The notes beneath the pieces are model-generated. The model made no database searches. It was given only the letters and a program-made list of their open reading frames with translations, and was not told where the DNA came from. Below, piece after piece: positions 18,027 to 27,276 of a DNA stretch of 64,000 nt. Position numbers and translations under genes: made by a program. Position 1 is the first letter of the stretch, and every line of letters begins with the position of its first letter. This DNA comes from Sideroxyarcus sp. (GTDB lineage: Bacteria > Pseudomonadota > Gammaproteobacteria > Burkholderiales > Gallionellaceae), in NCBI GenBank assembly GCA_030651895.1, contig JAUSBR010000017.1:1-64000 (forward strand), in the 5' to 3' direction.

Positions 18027-19544
18027 ATGGCATCAATTAAAAAAAACATCCTTTCAAACTACATCGGTGGTGCCTGGAGCGCACTGATGGGTTTTGTCTT
18101 TGTACCTTTGTACATCAGGTATTTGGGTGTGGAATCATATGGCCTTATCGGTATATTTGCCGCTTTACAGGCCTGGTTCATTCTTTTGGATATGGGGCTG
18201 AGTCAGACCTTGAGCCGGGAAATGGCGCGTTTTCGCGGTGGTGCACATACCGCGATGTCAATTCGTAACCTGTTGCGTTCGATGGAGGTGATTTATTTTC
18301 TTGTGGCGATTCTCATTGCCGCAATCGTTTATTTGGGCTCGCGGTGGCTTGCATTCAACTGGTTCAAGGCGGATCAATTAAGTCCAATGGTGGTTGCCGA
18401 TGCGCTGGCGATCATGGGGGGGGTCATTGCTTTAAGGTGGCTGGGCGGGCTATACCGGAGTGCGATATCTGGGTTGCAGGAACAAGTATGGCTCAATGTT
18501 AGCAACATAGTATTTTCCACACTTCGCGGTATGGGAGTGATTTTGGTGTTGGCGACGATATCGCCAACTATCCAAGCCTTTTTCATATTTCAAGGGCTTG
18601 TGTCCTTGTTCGAGACCGTTGCACTTGGCATCATGCTCTATGTCTTCTTGCCGCGAGCTTCAATACCTGGCCGTTTTAGTTGGGCAGCTCTTGCCCAGGC
18701 TTGGCATTTCACGGGCGGCATCATGGTCATAACACTGCTGGTGTTGCTAATGACGCAGGCGGACAAAGTGCTGCTCTCAAAATTGCTCCCACTGACGGAG
18801 TTTGGCTATTATTCCCTGGCAGGTGTTGTGGCAAGTGCCCTGTATATGCTGATCAATCCCATTGGCTCAGCGATCTCGCCACGCTTGGCAGAGATGGTTG
18901 CTAAAAGTGAGGTGGCCTTAATAAAAAATGCCTACCATCGGTACGCACAATTCCTGTCGATGACGGTGGCGCCGGCTGCCTTGGTGATTGCAGCATTCTC
19001 TGACCATCTTTTGTTGCTATGGACACGAGATGCTCAAACCTCAGCATCGGCCTCCCCTCTTGTCACGGCTTTATGCGTAGGTACGCTGCTGAATGCTTTG
19101 ATGAGCGTTCCGTATTATCTCCAACTTGCCTACGGCTGGACGCGCCTTACCATTCAAGTATCTGTCGTGGTGGTGGCAATATTTATTCCCGGGTTGCTTT
19201 TCGTTGTGCCACATTATGGGGCGATCGGGGCGGCATGGCTTTGGGCCGCAGTAAATGCATTCTTCATTGTGGTTGCGCTACCTATCATGCATCGCAAGCT
19301 TTTGCCGGGGGAAATGGCCAGCTGGTATCTTCGAGATGTGCTCCCACCTCTTGCTGTTTCTGGTGCAGTAGTAGGTTTGGGGAGAATGCTAACAAGGGCA
19401 CCGGATTTGAGCTCGCCGGTTTATAGCCTTAGCGTTGTGTCAATAATCACAACAGCTGCACTTTGCGCCGCCACGTTGGCAACGCCAATCGGGCGAGAAA
19501 TTGTGCAATCCATCATAAATCGGCATCGTAAGCTTTTTCGTTGA
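18027..19544 (+). CDS. wzx: Wzx-type polysaccharide flippase
   Basis: MOP-superfamily membrane protein expected to flip the undecaprenyl-linked repeat unit across the inner membrane. ATG 18027 (MASIKKNILSNYIGG) gives 505 residues with about 12-14 hydrophobic segments. The start NILSNYIGGAWSALMGFVFVPLYIRYLGVESYGLIG is the classic polysaccharide_synt start (shown in part), and LLTLVLLMTQADKVLLSK-like segments follow mid-protein. A run of eight G lies at 18,416-18,423 in the coding frame. A second, MurJ-like flippase domain is encoded at 24,394. Which one handles which lipid-linked glycan is open. Confidence 0.9.
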   Translation: MASIKKNILSNYIGGAWSALMGFVFVPLYIRYLGVESYGLIGIFAALQAWFILLDMGLSQTLSREMARFRGGAHTAMSIRNLLRSMEVIYFLVAILIAAIVYLGSRWLAFNWFKADQLSPMVVADALAIMGGVIALRWLGGLYRSAISGLQEQVWLNVSNIVFSTLRGMGVILVLATISPTIQAFFIFQGLVSLFETVALGIMLYVFLPRASIPGRFSWAALAQAWHFTGGIMVITLLVLLMTQADKVLLSKLLPLTEFGYYSLAGVVASALYMLINPIGSAISPRLAEMVAKSEVALIKNAYHRYAQFLSMTVAPAALVIAAFSDHLLLLWTRDAQTSASASPLVTALCVGTLLNALMSVPYYLQLAYGWTRLTIQVSVVVVAIFIPGLLFVVPHYGAIGAAWLWAAVNAFFIVVALPIMHRKLLPGEMASWYLRDVLPPLAVSGAVVGLGRMLTRAPDLSSPVYSLSVVSIITTAALCAATLATPIGREIVQSIINRHRKLFR

Positions 19545-19552
19545 GGCAAGGA

Positions 19553-20455
19553 ATGTCCAATATTCACGCACCCCTGATCAGTATCGGTATACCCACTTAT
19601 AATCGGCCTGAAGGGTTGCGGCGTACGCTTGAAGAAGTTACCAAGCAAACATATCAGAACATTGAGATCATTGTTTCGGACAACGCCTCACCGAATGAAG
19701 ATTCCGAAAATGTAGTGCGAGAGTTTTCACATGGTGATCGGCGCATACGCTACTTTAAACAGCCAACCAACTTGGGGATACATCCAAATTTTCAGTTTGT
19801 GCTGGAGAAAGCGCAGGGGGAATATTTCATCTGGTGTGCCGATGATGATTGGCATGAGCCGGAATACATCGAATCCTTGCTAAAGGTCTTTCAAAATGAC
19901 AAATTCAGCTCGATGGCGTTTTGTGATTTTGATATCAGGAACGAAAGCGGTGAGATACTGGCGGAACACCCGGATCCACATGCGGCGTTACGATTGATGA
20001 CCGGGGGGAATTCGGTGATCAGGCAGCTGAGATTTTTCTTGTTGGCGGAAGGCAGGGCGATCCCGCATGCAATATATGGGTTGCTTCCCATGCGGATGAT
20101 GAAAAATTTCTCATGGATGGAACACGTCAAGCGCTATGGGGAGTACGGAGCTGACACATTGTTTATATTTTGGCTGTTAAGCCAAGGGCGGCTGGCACTG
20201 GTAGAAAGAAAATTATTCGGCTGTACGGTGAATAATCAGAAGCACTATGTGGCGGCGCAGAGAAGCTCTATAGCCAAGAAATTTCGAACCGCCAGGCAAC
20301 GAATAGACTATCTACTATCGTTCATCAGGATAGCCAGAGGGTGGACCAAGCTGGCTCTGATAGTCCTATTCCCTTTGAAGTTCGCTGAGGTGCTCTATTC
20401 CATGGTGGTTCGAGAATCGATTCGCAAAGTAATGCGGGGGCTTAATAAGCAATAA
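19553..20455 (+). CDS. Family 2 glycosyltransferase
   Basis: GT-A fold glycosyltransferase, 300 residues from ATG 19553, with GAGG at 19543-19546 as ribosome site (a TTG four codons upstream is less likely). The N-terminal signature is ISIGIPTYNRPEGLRRTLEE, the nucleotide region is IEIIVSDNASP, and the metal motif is YFIWCADDDWHEPE near residue 95. The C-terminal part is basic and hydrophobic (LALIVLFPLKFAEVLYSM), which suggests membrane contact. It overlaps the tail of no neighbour but sits eight bases after wzx. It probably adds one sugar of the O-unit; donor unknown. Confidence 0.85.
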   Translation: MSNIHAPLISIGIPTYNRPEGLRRTLEEVTKQTYQNIEIIVSDNASPNEDSENVVREFSHGDRRIRYFKQPTNLGIHPNFQFVLEKAQGEYFIWCADDDWHEPEYIESLLKVFQNDKFSSMAFCDFDIRNESGEILAEHPDPHAALRLMTGGNSVIRQLRFFLLAEGRAIPHAIYGLLPMRMMKNFSWMEHVKRYGEYGADTLFIFWLLSQGRLALVERKLFGCTVNNQKHYVAAQRSSIAKKFRTARQRIDYLLSFIRIARGWTKLALIVLFPLKFAEVLYSMVVRESIRKVMRGLNKQ

Positions 20456-20460
20456 GCCCG

Positions 20461-21522
20461 ATGTCCAATATAACCATAGAGCCGAGAATGCAGTACGCTA
20501 ACTATGCAGAGCATGGAATTGCAAATAATGCTCGTTTCAATCTAGGTAATTCCATCGACAGAGACGATAGCAATTATCCATTCTGGTTGTTGCGAGAGCG
20601 GTTGCTGTCAAGTGGCATTGAGCTGAATACGCCAGACGTAAATGCTGGGCGCGCAATTGCGTTTGAATTGCATATGAATGTGATGCAAAGAGAGCGGGAT
20701 GGACAGGCATTTGTTTTGCTGATGGAGACGGCACAGATATGCCCGCTAAACGAGTCGCAGGCTTTGCTCGCCCAATATGATCGGATATTCACGTGGCGAG
20801 ATGATCTGATTGACGATAAGCGGTACTTCAAGATCAACTTTCCGAATAAGCGGCATTCAATGGAGAATCGTGGCTGGAAAGATCGTGATCGGCTGTGCTG
20901 TTTGATTGCCGGCAATAAACGACCAGCTCAAACGAGTTCGCTGGATTTATACGAGGAGCGGGTTAAAACCATAAGGTGGTTTGAGCAACACGCGCCTGGT
21001 CAGTTCGATTTGTATGGAAGCGGTTGGGAGATATCGCCGCCGCACTCTGGCAGGATAGCTAGGCTGTGGCATAGGATCGCCTTGGGTATCGCGCGCAAGA
21101 CGGGGTACAGGGCATTCCCGTCATTTCAAGGAAGGGTGGAGCGCAAGCTTGAGACGCTTGGCAAATACCGATTTTCAGTTTGCTATGAGAACGTGAAAGA
21201 CCTGCCCGGTTATATTACTGAAAAGATATTTGATTGTTTCTTCGCCGGGTGCGTGCCCATTTATTGGGGGGCATCCAATGTGTCTGATTACATTCCGGTT
21301 GATTGCTTCATTGACCGTCGCAAATTCAGCAATCATGAGGATCTATACCGGCATCTCGACCAGATGTCTGAAACAAGCTATCAGGCACACCAATTAGCCA
21401 TTCAAAACTTTCTGAATAGCTCGGCAGCCCAGATGTTTTTTGCAGAGAGTTTTGCTGAGCAGTTAACAAATACGATTGTTTCTGCGTTAAGTGATTCAGA
21501 GTGCATGCCCAAGAGTCTCTGA
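20461..21522 (+). CDS. Family 10 (alpha-1,3/4-fucosyltransferase-like) glycosyltransferase
   Basis: GT10 enzyme of 353 residues that transfers L-fucose or a related sugar from a GDP donor. The donor-binding block of this family is complete: FSVCYENVKDLPGYITEKI, then DCFFAGCVPIYWGASNV and FIDRRKF (residues about 238-285). The N-terminal half is variable, as usual. Its neighbour is a GT11 fucosyltransferase, and the only GDP-6-deoxyhexose genes of the locus are gmd, the ColC/Fcl-like gene and colD. The donor may therefore be GDP-colitose (3-deoxy-L-fucose) and not GDP-fucose. Family is certain; the sugar is inference. Confidence 0.88.
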   Translation: MSNITIEPRMQYANYAEHGIANNARFNLGNSIDRDDSNYPFWLLRERLLSSGIELNTPDVNAGRAIAFELHMNVMQRERDGQAFVLLMETAQICPLNESQALLAQYDRIFTWRDDLIDDKRYFKINFPNKRHSMENRGWKDRDRLCCLIAGNKRPAQTSSLDLYEERVKTIRWFEQHAPGQFDLYGSGWEISPPHSGRIARLWHRIALGIARKTGYRAFPSFQGRVERKLETLGKYRFSVCYENVKDLPGYITEKIFDCFFAGCVPIYWGASNVSDYIPVDCFIDRRKFSNHEDLYRHLDQMSETSYQAHQLAIQNFLNSSAAQMFFAESFAEQLTNTIVSALSDSECMPKSL

Positions 21523-21538
21523 TAGGGGAGTTCCAGAC

Positions 21539-22417
21539 ATGGTGATATCTAAGGTCATTGGTGGGCTTGGTAACCAAATGTTTCAATATGCTGCAGGACG
21601 TGCCGCGTCGCTGGCGCAGGGTGTTCCTTTGCGATTGGACATTTCGGGTTTTACCAATTATGGGCTGCATCAGGGTTTTGAACTGAATCGTGTATTTAAC
21701 TGTTTGGCTGATATTGCGTGTGAAGGGGATGTTCGCCGAATTTTGGGTTGGCAATATTTGCCGATAGTTCGGGAAAAATTAGCACGGCCAAGCCTGTCCA
21801 TATGCCGTGGCAAAGGATATGTCATAGAGCCGCACTTTCACTATTGGCAGGGTATTGAGAGCATCCCCAAGGAATGCTATTTGGTGGGGTATTGGCAATC
21901 AGAGAAGTATTTTCAGAATGAAGCCGCAGCAATTCATGCTGACTTCACATTCAAGTTGCCACTGTCAGGCCCCAACAAGGAGTTGGCCGACAAGATCAGT
22001 CTGGAAAATGCAGTAAGTCTGCACGTGCGTCGCGGTGACTACGCAAATAATCCAATTACCACGGCTACTCATGGGCTTTGCTCAATTGAGTATTATCAAG
22101 CTGCTATTAGCCATATCGCCGAGAAGGTGGAAAGCCCCCATTTTTATATATTTTCTGATGATGTGAATTGGGTAAAGGAAAATCTCAAAATAAACTTTCC
22201 TTGTCATTATGTTGGACACAATCAGGGCGCTGAGAGCTACAACGACATGAGGCTAATGAGTTTGTGCCGACACCACATTATTGCCAATAGTTCATTTAGT
22301 TGGTGGGGCGCTTGGCTTAATCGCAATCCCAATAAAATTGTCGTTGCACCAAAGAAGTGGTTTGCAAACACAAACAGCACGCGAGACTTGTTTCCGCAAG
22401 GCTGGGTTACGTTGTGA
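21539..22417 (+). CDS. Family 11 (alpha-1,2-fucosyltransferase-like) glycosyltransferase
   Basis: GT11 enzyme, 292 residues from ATG 21539, with an AGGGGAG ribosome site at 21524-21530. Three family blocks are intact: IGGLGNQMFQYAAGRA at the start, LHVRRGDYANN in the middle with the donor-binding HxRRxD, and NSSFSWWGAWLNRNP near residue 255. It acts on the cytoplasmic face and adds a fucose-type sugar alpha-1,2 to galactose or a similar acceptor. With the GT10 next door it could build a doubly branched, Lewis-type structure. Because colD is in the same operon, colitose is a likely donor sugar. Family certain. Confidence 0.9.
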   Translation: MVISKVIGGLGNQMFQYAAGRAASLAQGVPLRLDISGFTNYGLHQGFELNRVFNCLADIACEGDVRRILGWQYLPIVREKLARPSLSICRGKGYVIEPHFHYWQGIESIPKECYLVGYWQSEKYFQNEAAAIHADFTFKLPLSGPNKELADKISLENAVSLHVRRGDYANNPITTATHGLCSIEYYQAAISHIAEKVESPHFYIFSDDVNWVKENLKINFPCHYVGHNQGAESYNDMRLMSLCRHHIIANSSFSWWGAWLNRNPNKIVVAPKKWFANTNSTRDLFPQGWVTL

Positions 22418-22462
22418 CATTGTGGTTTCTACGAGAAAAAATCAGATGGCGAATAAAGGCCT

Positions 22463-23524
22463 ATGAGTGACCCAGAGCAAATGGCCACGCCAATAGTCTC
22501 GGTTGTGATGCCTGTTTATAACGGTGAGCGGCATCTGGCTGAGGCTATTGAATCGATTCTGACGCAGACCTTTAGTAACTTTGAGTTGATCATCATTGAT
22601 GATGGTTCGACAGATGGGTCGCTTGCCATTCTGAAAGAATACGAGAAGCGCGATGCACGCATCCGGCTGATCGCGCGTGAGAACAGAAATCTTGCCACTA
22701 CGCTTAACGACTTGATAGACCTTGCGCGTGGAGAATGGATCGCGCGCATGGATCAGGATGACATTGCTTTGCCGCACCGGCTTGAGCGCCAGTTGCAGTG
22801 GATGCAGGAAACGAAGGCGGATATTAGCGGGAGTTGGATCAAGACATTTGGCACATCGGGCAGTAGTGTTCTCAAACATCCGCAAACCGATGCGGCCAAC
22901 AAAATGGAGCTGCTTTTCGGATCGTGTTTTGCGCATCCAACTGTGATGATGAAGACGGCCCTGGTAAAACAATTGCGCTATGACAAAGCATGGGAGAAGT
23001 GCGAGGACTACGATTTATGGGAAAGGGCAGCAAGAGCCGGCTGGAAAATGACCAATGTGCCCCAAGTCTTGCTGCTATACCGGCAACATGGTGCTCAGAT
23101 ATCTTCAGCATCTTTATCCAAACAGCTTCAGCTGAGCCAAGAGATTCGACACAGGTACTGGGGCTATATTTTTGATTCAATGAGATTGGAAAAGACTTGG
23201 ATTGATGAGGTATTGAAACTGCGAGATCCATCTTCGCCCAAATCGAATCTGGATTATGTGGATGCGGCATTTACCGAGTTGATGCAAAACAACGAAGGCG
23301 AAGCTAGAAAAGTCGTTTTTGAGCATGCGACTCGTTTGTATTTAAGGGCGGCAGGCCAGTGTTCTGATGTCTTCTTCAGATGGAGCAAGTTGAATAGAGT
23401 CTACGGAAGTGATCAGGGTTTAATGGTCAAATTCAAACTGTTGTTGTTATCTATTCTGCGGATTCGATCTGATAGTCCTCTATTTAATTACCTGAAGTCG
23501 GTATATTTTCGCTTGGGACGTTAG
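22463..23524 (+). CDS. Family 2 glycosyltransferase
   Basis: GT2 protein of 353 residues. It has the full N-terminal GT-A start VSVVMPVYNGERHLAEAIES, the IIDDGSTDGSL nucleotide-binding segment and the metal motif ARMDQDDIALPHRLERQ near residue 95. The acceptor-side region has KCEDYDLWERAARAGW, the ED motif typical of beta-glycosyltransferases of O-antigen loci. A C-terminal extension of about 100 residues is unassigned. It lies 45 bases after the GT11 gene and three before the next GT2. Sugar specificity is not readable. Confidence 0.87.
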   Translation: MSDPEQMATPIVSVVMPVYNGERHLAEAIESILTQTFSNFELIIIDDGSTDGSLAILKEYEKRDARIRLIARENRNLATTLNDLIDLARGEWIARMDQDDIALPHRLERQLQWMQETKADISGSWIKTFGTSGSSVLKHPQTDAANKMELLFGSCFAHPTVMMKTALVKQLRYDKAWEKCEDYDLWERAARAGWKMTNVPQVLLLYRQHGAQISSASLSKQLQLSQEIRHRYWGYIFDSMRLEKTWIDEVLKLRDPSSPKSNLDYVDAAFTELMQNNEGEARKVVFEHATRLYLRAAGQCSDVFFRWSKLNRVYGSDQGLMVKFKLLLLSILRIRSDSPLFNYLKSVYFRLGR

Positions 23525-23527
23525 AGC

Positions 23528-24394
23528 ATGCTGACCGGGCAAAATCATTTCAAACAAGAATTAAACGGATATGCACCCGTCTGCGTGGTGATACCTTGCT
23601 TTCGCTGCGCTGATACTATAAATCGTGCTGTGGAATCGGTTGCCGCACAAACGCTGAAACCAGCAGAGGTGGTTCTGGTGGACGACGCAAGTGGTGACAA
23701 TACGCTGGATGTGCTGAAGCGAATCGAACTGCAGTATCCAGCGTGGATCAAGGTGATTGCGCTGCATGAGAACTGTGGTGCAGCTAGCGCAAGAAATGCC
23801 GGATGGGCAGCAACCAATCAACCCTATGTCGCTTTTCTTGATGCAGATGATTCCTGGCATCCAGAGAAGATTGATTGCCAATACCGCTATATGAAGAACA
23901 ATCCGGATATCGGGTTATGTGGGCATTTGTGCGCCGAGTTGGCGGGGGGGGCAGATGTTGTGCTGCCGACCTTGCCGGGCAGTTTTCACGCGACAAAAGT
24001 TTCGGCATTGAATTTGCTGTTCAAGACGGCATTTTCAACGCCCACGGTGATGTTAAAACGCGAAATCGCAAGTCGCTTCCCAGAGGGTAAGCGCTATGCA
24101 GAAGATGCCTGCCTATGGCAGTTAATTGCATTTTCGGGAATCGGTGTGGTGCGCTTGGAAATACCACTAGCGTACTTGTATAAGGCTCGCTATGGATCAG
24201 GCGGATTGAGTTCCAGTTTATGGAAAATGGAGTTGGGCGAACTGGCTAATTTTTATGCGCATTACAGGGCTAATAGAATCGGTGTGGCTTTGCTATTGCT
24301 AGCCTGGGGATTTTCCCTCATCAAGTACGGCAGGCGGGAATTTACGCTGGGGATGAATAGGATAATCAGGAATTGGTGGGCTGAGAAAATTTGA
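23528..24394 (+). CDS. Family 2 glycosyltransferase
   Basis: GT2 protein of 288 residues. Signature segments are VCVVIPCFRCADTINRAVES, VVLVDDASGDNTLDVL, SARNAGWAATNQPYVAFL and the metal motif DADDSWHPEK near residue 105. The ED catalytic-base segment is RYAEDACLWQLIAFSG. A hydrophobic stretch near the C-terminus (IGVALLLLAWGFSLI) suggests membrane association. The reading frame contains a run of eight G at 23,944-23,951 coding for AGGA. Its TGA overlaps the next ATG (TGATG). The donor is unknown. Confidence 0.87.
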   Translation: MLTGQNHFKQELNGYAPVCVVIPCFRCADTINRAVESVAAQTLKPAEVVLVDDASGDNTLDVLKRIELQYPAWIKVIALHENCGAASARNAGWAATNQPYVAFLDADDSWHPEKIDCQYRYMKNNPDIGLCGHLCAELAGGADVVLPTLPGSFHATKVSALNLLFKTAFSTPTVMLKREIASRFPEGKRYAEDACLWQLIAFSGIGVVRLEIPLAYLYKARYGSGGLSSSLWKMELGELANFYAHYRANRIGVALLLLAWGFSLIKYGRREFTLGMNRIIRNWWAEKI

Positions 24395-27276
24395 TGCGGG
24401 AATCTGTGAGTTATATTAAGCATCGCTCTGTACCAATGTCATTTGTGATTTGGGTGGTGTTCTTTTGTTATGCCATCTGTGCCGCGTTGTTGTTTCAAAA
24501 AGTCCTGCTTCCGTTGATGCCTTCATTGCATGCTGGTGGTGGTTTGGTGGCCGGCGATGCCATGTATTTCGATTCAGTGGCCGAAAAAATGGCTGAACAA
24601 ATACGGCTGAATGGCTGGAGTAGTTGGCATCTTTATCCCAATGCGGCTGCCGCCGGGAACGTCGGGATACTCGCTGCGTTGTATGCGGTTTTCGGCCATG
24701 ACCCTACGCTGATCGTTCCGATCAATGCAGCGATACACGCACTGGGCGGGACTTTGATCTTTATGCTGGCCCGTGAGCTATCTTGCAAGCAGACCATCGG
24801 CACCTATGCGGGAATCATCGCTTCCGGGTTGTTCATCAGCTTCCCTTCTGCATTGAACTGGTATGGCCAATTGCATAAGGACGGCTATGCCATCGCCGGC
24901 TCGCTATTGATTTTGCTGACTTGGGTGAAAGCTATGCGGGGCGAGCAAGACATTCGTGCATGGCTGAATTTGATATTGATGAATTTTGCCGGTGTCGTGC
25001 TTGTGGGCATCGTGCGGCCTTATAGCTTGAAATTGCTACTGATTGCCACGGTGGTTGTTTGGTTGATTATGGTGGGGGTGGCAGCACTACGCCGGAAAGT
25101 GGGGCACGAATTTCGATTGTCCGTCTTCTTGTTGGCGTCCGGGTGCATCTTGACGGCTGGGATCAGCGTGGCTCCTCAATTTGTGGAACCCTATGAAAAC
25201 TGGCAGGGTGGCACACAGTGGCAATGGCAAGATGCTGCATGGTTGCCGGATAGAGTCGAAGACTATATTGAATTAGCCGCCAAAACGCGAGCAGGCCTGA
25301 TCGAATACGGAATCAGTGAGCATGCGAAGTCCATGATCGATCAGGAAATCTCGCCCCGAAATGTTGAAGAGGTGATGGCATATCTTCCTCGCGCATTACA
25401 GGTGGCGTTGTTTGCGCCGTTTCCAGCGGATTGGTTGTCAAGTTTGAGCATGGCGCGATTGGTCTCTGCCGCGGAGATGCTCATTAGCTATCTGTGTCTG
25501 CCGGGCGTCCTGCTTTTGCTGATCTACAACCGGAAACCGGCAGTGCTGCTGACCATCGGCTTCTCTGTCTATTTCATGCTGATTTACGGGTTCACAATCG
25601 CGAATCTGGGGACATTGTATCGTCTACGCTACGCATACCTGTTCGTGATGGTCATGCTGGGCGTGTTGGGTTGGCTCACATGGCTGGACAGGACCGGTCG
25701 GATGAAACGACTGCGGGTATGGATGAGTCCTGCAGCAAGGCTGCAGCAGACCGTTGAGGCATCGGAGATTGAAACACCACAGCGCAAGGAAGCGCTAGGA
25801 AGTGGCCTAATCGTTATGTTGCTGACCTTGTTGTGCTTTGTTGGCTTCTTCATACGCGATATGTTGATGGCCCAGACCTTTGGACTTGGAGGCGAGCTGG
25901 ACGATTTTTTCATCGCGCTGATGATTCCGATGTTCATCGTCACTGTCTTGTGCATGCCACTGGGGGCGGCGTTCATTCCGGCATATCTTGATATCAAGGA
26001 GCGCGTATCGTTGCAGGTGGCCAATGTGCTGGTAACAAGCACATCATCTTGGACGACGGCGGCACTACTGCTTATCTGCGTTGTGCTCTATCTGCTCGGC
26101 CCATCCTTGTTCCCGCTGCTGTATGTCAAGGGAGCGATCCCTGATGTTGCCCAACTTGCCTGGCTGTTCGACCTCGCTTTGCCTATCCTGCTGTTTAGCG
26201 GCATGGTGATCCTCGGCAATTCCGTGCTGAATGCACACGGGCGTGCAGTGCTCACAAGCTCGGCTCAGCTGGTTGTTCCTTTGGTGGCTATCATTGCATT
26301 GCTGTTATTCGGTGAAAGCTATGGCGTCCAGGCGGTGATGATTGGCATGGTGATTGGGCAGGTGCTTAACTTGCTGATCGTTCAGTTGTATCTCAAACGG
26401 CAGAACGTCGCGCTGTGGGCCAGGCTGGGTTCTTTCCGGTTCACACGGGACGGAGGCGGCAGTATGACGCCGTTGCTGGGGCAATATCTACCACTGGTGG
26501 CGTCGGCATTCTTTATCAGTGTAGCCGCACTGGTCTCGTCGATGCTGGCCATGTCCTTGCCCGAAGGAGCCGTTTCCGCTTTCAATCTGGGCAACAAGGT
26601 TGTGCTCTTCATCACCGGTTTGGTGGGCACCGCAGTGGCGACGGTGATGCTGCCGTATTTCTCCGCGATGGTGAGCAAGAACCATCTGGTGACTGCACGA
26701 CGGGAACTTTCGCTGTTCCTGCTGTTTGCCACCTTTGTATCTGTGCCCATCAGTGCCGGCATGTATATATGGGCAGAGCCGATCATTCGTCTGGCTTTTG
26801 AGGGTGGCACTTTTGGCAGTGATTCGACTGCGGTTGTGACCAGAGTGATGCAATATTCCGTGGTGCAATTGCCGTTCTTCATTTGCAATTCGCTGCTGCT
26901 TAAATTCGCTACCGCGACGAAACATGTGCTCGCGATCAGCGCAGTGGCCATCGTTGGTCTGGCAGTCAATGTCGTTGCCAGCCTGCTATTGATGCGTTAC
27001 ATGGGCGTTGCCGGCATTGCACTCGGCATGTCGGTGTCCATGCTGGTTTCCACCGTGCTGCTGACGTTGGTGCTGGTCAGGTATTGGCATATCACCTGGT
27101 TCGATGCCGTGGTCATGCTGATGAACTGGCTGTTGTACGGTACGTTGCTCATCGGGGTGCATTTTGGAAGTACGCCAAGCATCGTCGTGACCATCATCGC
27201 TTATCTGGTTCTGTTGGCGGGGTACTTCAAATCATGGTCGTTTGACGAGACATCACGGATCGGAGCGCGAGCTTGA
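24394..27276 (+). CDS. Fusion of a GT-C-like membrane domain and a MurJ-like flippase
   Basis: A 960-residue membrane protein in one open frame. Residues about 1-430 look like a GT-C/GT39-type membrane enzyme: a first hydrophobic helix, a large loop with GDAMYFDSVAEKMAEQ carrying acidic residues, then about ten hydrophobic segments. A charged linker (about 430-465) leads into a complete MurJ/MviN-like domain (about 466-955) with RDMLMAQTFGLG, a DDFFIAL segment, AFNLGNKVVLFITGLVGTA and IIRLAFEGGTFG. The Arg-rich NLLRR-type segment after the first helix of usual MurJ is replaced by MFIVTV, so the cargo may differ from lipid II. It overlaps both neighbours. Combined transferase and flippase activity is inferred. 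Confidence 0.8.
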   Translation: MRESVSYIKHRSVPMSFVIWVVFFCYAICAALLFQKVLLPLMPSLHAGGGLVAGDAMYFDSVAEKMAEQIRLNGWSSWHLYPNAAAAGNVGILAALYAVFGHDPTLIVPINAAIHALGGTLIFMLARELSCKQTIGTYAGIIASGLFISFPSALNWYGQLHKDGYAIAGSLLILLTWVKAMRGEQDIRAWLNLILMNFAGVVLVGIVRPYSLKLLLIATVVVWLIMVGVAALRRKVGHEFRLSVFLLASGCILTAGISVAPQFVEPYENWQGGTQWQWQDAAWLPDRVEDYIELAAKTRAGLIEYGISEHAKSMIDQEISPRNVEEVMAYLPRALQVALFAPFPADWLSSLSMARLVSAAEMLISYLCLPGVLLLLIYNRKPAVLLTIGFSVYFMLIYGFTIANLGTLYRLRYAYLFVMVMLGVLGWLTWLDRTGRMKRLRVWMSPAARLQQTVEASEIETPQRKEALGSGLIVMLLTLLCFVGFFIRDMLMAQTFGLGGELDDFFIALMIPMFIVTVLCMPLGAAFIPAYLDIKERVSLQVANVLVTSTSSWTTAALLLICVVLYLLGPSLFPLLYVKGAIPDVAQLAWLFDLALPILLFSGMVILGNSVLNAHGRAVLTSSAQLVVPLVAIIALLLFGESYGVQAVMIGMVIGQVLNLLIVQLYLKRQNVALWARLGSFRFTRDGGGSMTPLLGQYLPLVASAFFISVAALVSSMLAMSLPEGAVSAFNLGNKVVLFITGLVGTAVATVMLPYFSAMVSKNHLVTARRELSLFLLFATFVSVPISAGMYIWAEPIIRLAFEGGTFGSDSTAVVTRVMQYSVVQLPFFICNSLLLKFATATKHVLAISAVAIVGLAVNVVASLLLMRYMGVAGIALGMSVSMLVSTVLLTLVLVRYWHITWFDAVVMLMNWLLYGTLLIGVHFGSTPSIVVTIIAYLVLLAGYFKSWSFDETSRIGARA

